Source: an uncultured Bacteroidales bacterium (GTDB taxonomy: Bacteria > Bacteroidota > Bacteroidia > Bacteroidales > UBA932). From it: 9,372 nucleotides of DNA. The position numbers and the translations under genes were made by a program. The notes below the pieces were generated by a model. That model searched no databases and was not told where the DNA came from. It worked only from the letters and a program-made list of their open reading frames with translations. The stretch lies in the NCBI GenBank assembly GCA_946549475.1, contig CAMNQO010000057.1, positions 1 through 9,372 on the forward strand. Reading direction: 5' to 3'. Below are positions 7,901-9,372 of this stretch, piece by piece; position 1 is the first letter of the stretch; each line of letters begins with the position of its first letter.

Positions 7901-8226
7901 ACGACGATGACATCGTCGAGAAATTCGGCGGAAGCAGAAAGCGCAATCGCCAGTTCGCCGCTTTGGGCACCGGCCTTGAAACGGTAGTCGGCATATCCGA
8001 CCGCACTGACGACGATTTCAGCACCGGCCGGGGCCTGGAAAGAGAAGGCTCCGTCCAGGTCGGTGATGGTACCGGTCGTCGTCCCCGCGACGAGGACGGA
8101 GGCTCCGATGACTCCCTCTTTCGTCTGCTCATCGGTCACGACTCCCTGTACACGCACATTCTGCGCCAGCAAGGTCCCGGATAGCGACAGGAAGAAGGAA
8201 AGAATGATAGTCAAATATCTTTTCAT
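4987..8226 (-). CDS. SusC/RagA-family TonB-dependent outer-membrane transporter
   Basis: This 1079-residue protein has the full SusC layout. A signal peptide covers residues 1-21 (cleavage after LLA, before QN). A carboxypeptidase-regulatory-like domain follows at about 25-98, with no STN signalling domain. A TonB-box-like segment (DDVIVVGYG, 104-112) precedes the plug at about 113-230, which carries family signatures LVLIDGVEGD (180-189) and ASIYGSRATYGVVLITT (209-225). The rest is a 22-strand-type barrel ending in FSIGLTITY, with the terminal aromatic residue expected for BamA-dependent insertion. Proteins of this family import ligands across the outer membrane using TonB energy, paired with a SusD lid, which is encoded 18 nt downstream (9 nt if the first of its ATGs is used). 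Without STN, direct transenvelope signalling to an anti-sigma factor through this protein is unlikely. The substrate cannot be read from the sequence. No clear Shine-Dalgarno sequence precedes the ATG. Confidence 0.97.
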   Translation of the reverse strand: MKRYLTIILSFFLSLSGTLLAQNVRVQGVVTDEQTKEGVIGASVLVAGTTTGTITDLDGAFSFQAPAGAEIVVSAVGYADYRFKAGAQSGELAIALSASAEFLDDVIVVGYGSVKKENLTGAVDQISSDVFEGRPSSSATQMLVGSVPNLNITLADGKPGRTASYNIRGTTSIGGGGSALVLIDGVEGDPALINPNDIESVSVLKDAASASIYGSRATYGVVLITTRNPDKNKEKFSLSYTGNVSFMQPTAVPDVVDDGYVYARMFYDAWYNYNRSQPTGINKSQAFSRSWLDDFRNRKKNGITQSTTVDESGRYVYYGNTDYYDVLYKDHVLAHTHNLSASGTAGPLSYIVSGRLYNYGGLFNFNPDTYRTMNIRGKAKAQILKWLSLSENMEYTYEKQHIPSAYSGEGGGNFWRSISDEGHPSSPVFNPDGTMTKSGAYAIGGLVSGNNYNDRLIKNFKTTTALKAEFFDKTFRVNADFSFSSRDKNESYKRTVISYSDQPGVISYIGTPFTGDSFTEYYSTHEYLATNVYAEYEKTFDEKHYFKGLAGYNYESRKDKTGTFTRSGLLTPDVTNINLAVGEDVTTASSDTKWNVAGFFARINYAYDNRYLLELNGRYDGSSKFPTYSQWGFFPSASLAWRPSMEHFWHIDPKYITNLKLRVSYGELGNGNVAAYSFLEKFSFGNMTGYLLDGVNKLRYTSIPTQIPDNLTWETAQTLDAGLDFSLWNGKINFTGDWYVRRSYDMFTVGPSLPDTYGASAPKGNYADMSTYGFELSLSYNDSWMVGSAPLNFGIKATLADSRSFIDKYNNPTGDLGDYYVGQEVGEIWGYVCNGLFQNQSQIDDYYGPGDPYVNTKFAYSSGYVVSPGDMIVEDLNGNKIIDSGSNTVTDPGDRKIIGNSSARFLYSFTVNLEWHGVYASAFFQGVGKRDWYPSAESPFWGQYNRPYNQALKWMIGNYWTKDNPNAYLPKYTGYYQPFFHGHANSRYLQDASYLRLQNLQVGWHLPKKWLEPIRLSGVSIYFSGENLFTWSPMYKWTRDFDVVTVTQKSDGDINSDNKGDGFNYPSMRTFSIGLTITY

Positions 8227-8232
8227 AACGCA

Positions 8233-9372
8233 CTAATTCTGGTAAGAACCCGGCCAGGAAGTCGCTCCCCGGTCTTTTCCCCTGATATCTTTGCCCAAGG
8301 CACCGATGCCGTTCAGCCAGGCGTGGAAGTCGGTGTCGAAAGCCTGGATGGCCGTATTGACGGCCGTCGTCGCCGCCAGCGGGGCCGTACCGGAATAATT
8401 GCCGTTCCAGGCCCATCCGTTTTCGCCCCAGGTCAGGCCGGGGAAAGCGGAAGCATAGACCGCCAGGTCGTCCCCGTCGCCGGAAGTGTAGGTGAAAGTC
8501 CCTTCTTTCTGCGTCTTGACGGGAGACATCTTGTTGTAACTGCCCGTGACCGTCAACGAAGTCTGGGTGTCGCCGCCGAAGATACCGCATCCCCGGTCGA
8601 GGGTAGAAACGATGATATTGCTCACAAAACGGACATTGGCGGCATTGTTGTTGAGCCGGACCAGGCCATAGGTGGGAATCTCCTCGCCGGAAGCCGTCGG
8701 CACGCCGATGAGGGAGCAATTGGAGAACAACATTTTTCCGGCTCCGATATTGTACCAGCAGCATTGCTGGGAGTTGGCGCCCGTACGCTCGAGATGGCTG
8801 CCGCGCACCGCGCAGTTGTTCAGTCCGATAAAGGTGCCGGCCGCTGCGGGACAGCCTTCGCTGCCATAAGTTCCGTTGATATAGTTGTTCTCGAACCGGC
8901 ATGCATTGAAATAGACTTTCCCGTTCGTCGCATAGGCATAGAACACCGCGCAATTCTCGCCGGCGTGACAGCCCGAGATTACACAGTCTTCAAAAGTGGC
9001 CAGCGGCGCCGCATTGCCGCCCAGGGCAATCAGGCCGCCCCGGGCCGTCGTAAATTCATTTTCAAAGGTGCAGGACTTGCAATGCAGGACGGAAGAGCCG
9101 GAAGCGTTGCCCCGGATGTGGATGCTGCCGCCGTTGTAGGTGACGCTGTTGTTGCCGGAAAAACGGCATTTCTCCACCCGCATCAGGTTGTCCGCGCCCT
9201 CGTTGGCATAGAGCGCGCCGGCCGAGCCGTTGGAGGCGTAATTGCCGACAAAGGAGCAATCGGTGAAACGGACCGAAGAGCCGCCGTCCTGCCAGCATAC
9301 ACCTCCGCCGTTGGTGCAGGAATTGGCCGCAAAGAAGCATTTCTCGAACAGCACGGCACCCCGGTCCTTGCT
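8233..9372 (-). CDS. Right-handed beta-helix (Pmp-like) surface protein, 5'-partial
   Basis: This reading frame is open to the right edge, so the start and any signal peptide lie outside the window; 379 residues and a TAG stop are visible. Residues 1-260 are about nine coils of roughly 29 residues, each with a motif of the form F-x-x-C-x-F-x-x-N (for example FTDCSFVGN, VEKCRFSGN, FNACRFENN) alternating with GG-rich turns (GGG, AGA, GGS, GGL). This is the pattern of parallel beta-helix proteins and of the middle domain of chlamydial-type polymorphic outer-membrane proteins. The C-terminus (about 345-379, with DIRGKDRG and SWPGSYQN) resembles the tail found on many Bacteroidetes beta-helix proteins of the choice-of-anchor type. 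No catalytic residues of a polysaccharide lyase can be assigned. It lies 6 nt upstream of susC and is probably co-transcribed. A binding or adhesin role is inferred; a lyase of an unusual family is not excluded. Confidence 0.85.
   Translation of the reverse strand, partial: SKDRGAVLFEKCFFAANSCTNGGGVCWQDGGSSVRFTDCSFVGNYASNGSAGALYANEGADNLMRVEKCRFSGNNSVTYNGGSIHIRGNASGSSVLHCKSCTFENEFTTARGGLIALGGNAAPLATFEDCVISGCHAGENCAVFYAYATNGKVYFNACRFENNYINGTYGSEGCPAAAGTFIGLNNCAVRGSHLERTGANSQQCCWYNIGAGKMLFSNCSLIGVPTASGEEIPTYGLVRLNNNAANVRFVSNIIVSTLDRGCGIFGGDTQTSLTVTGSYNKMSPVKTQKEGTFTYTSGDGDDLAVYASAFPGLTWGENGWAWNGNYSGTAPLAATTAVNTAIQAFDTDFHAWLNGIGALGKDIRGKDRGATSWPGSYQN

Noticed and set aside
3010..8184. 1724-residue plus-strand open frame
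   Set aside because: It lies codon-aligned opposite SusC and SusD, whose family signatures are unmistakable. Its translation is low-complexity, rich in G, R, V, I and H with no domain, as expected for an antisense shadow.
8129..8953. 274-residue minus-strand frame overlapping the beta-helix and SusC genes
   Set aside because: It is a frame-shifted shadow spanning two well-supported genes, rich in R, Q and L without domain motifs.

Overview
The window looks like a GC-rich member of the Bacteroidales, possibly Rikenellaceae/Alistipes-like or an uncultured gut or rumen relative. The signs are a SusC/SusD outer-membrane pair, several surface-type lipoproteins, mostly weak Shine-Dalgarno sequences, and structured intergenic repeats. 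The family-level placement is inference; the order-level placement is well supported by SusC/SusD.

All convincing genes are on the minus strand and read right to left as one tightly packed operon with gaps of about 1-9 nt. In order of transcription: (1) the 3' part of a right-handed beta-helix protein (9372-8233, 5' end outside the window); (2) a SusC-type TonB-dependent outer-membrane transporter (8226-4987); (3) its SusD-type surface lipoprotein (4968-3115); (4) an endonuclease/exonuclease/phosphatase (EEP) superfamily lipoprotein (3113-2211); (5) a lipoprotein with two PKD domains and a PQQ-like beta-propeller (2205-328). A strong rho-independent terminator (314-281) closes the operon 13 nt past the last stop.

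Taken together this is a nutrient-capture locus at the cell surface. SusD and probably the propeller and beta-helix proteins bind a ligand, the EEP enzyme may cut a phosphodiester or phosphomonoester bond, and SusC imports the product with TonB energy. No glycoside hydrolase, polysaccharide lyase or regulator is visible here, so the substrate is open. The only predicted enzyme points to a phosphate-containing substrate rather than a plain polysaccharide.

Downstream of the terminator, positions 1-244 hold no credible gene. They contain two 82-nt direct copies, differing at one base, of a hairpin-rich repeat set at a 162-nt period, with further hairpins between them. The array may continue beyond the left edge.
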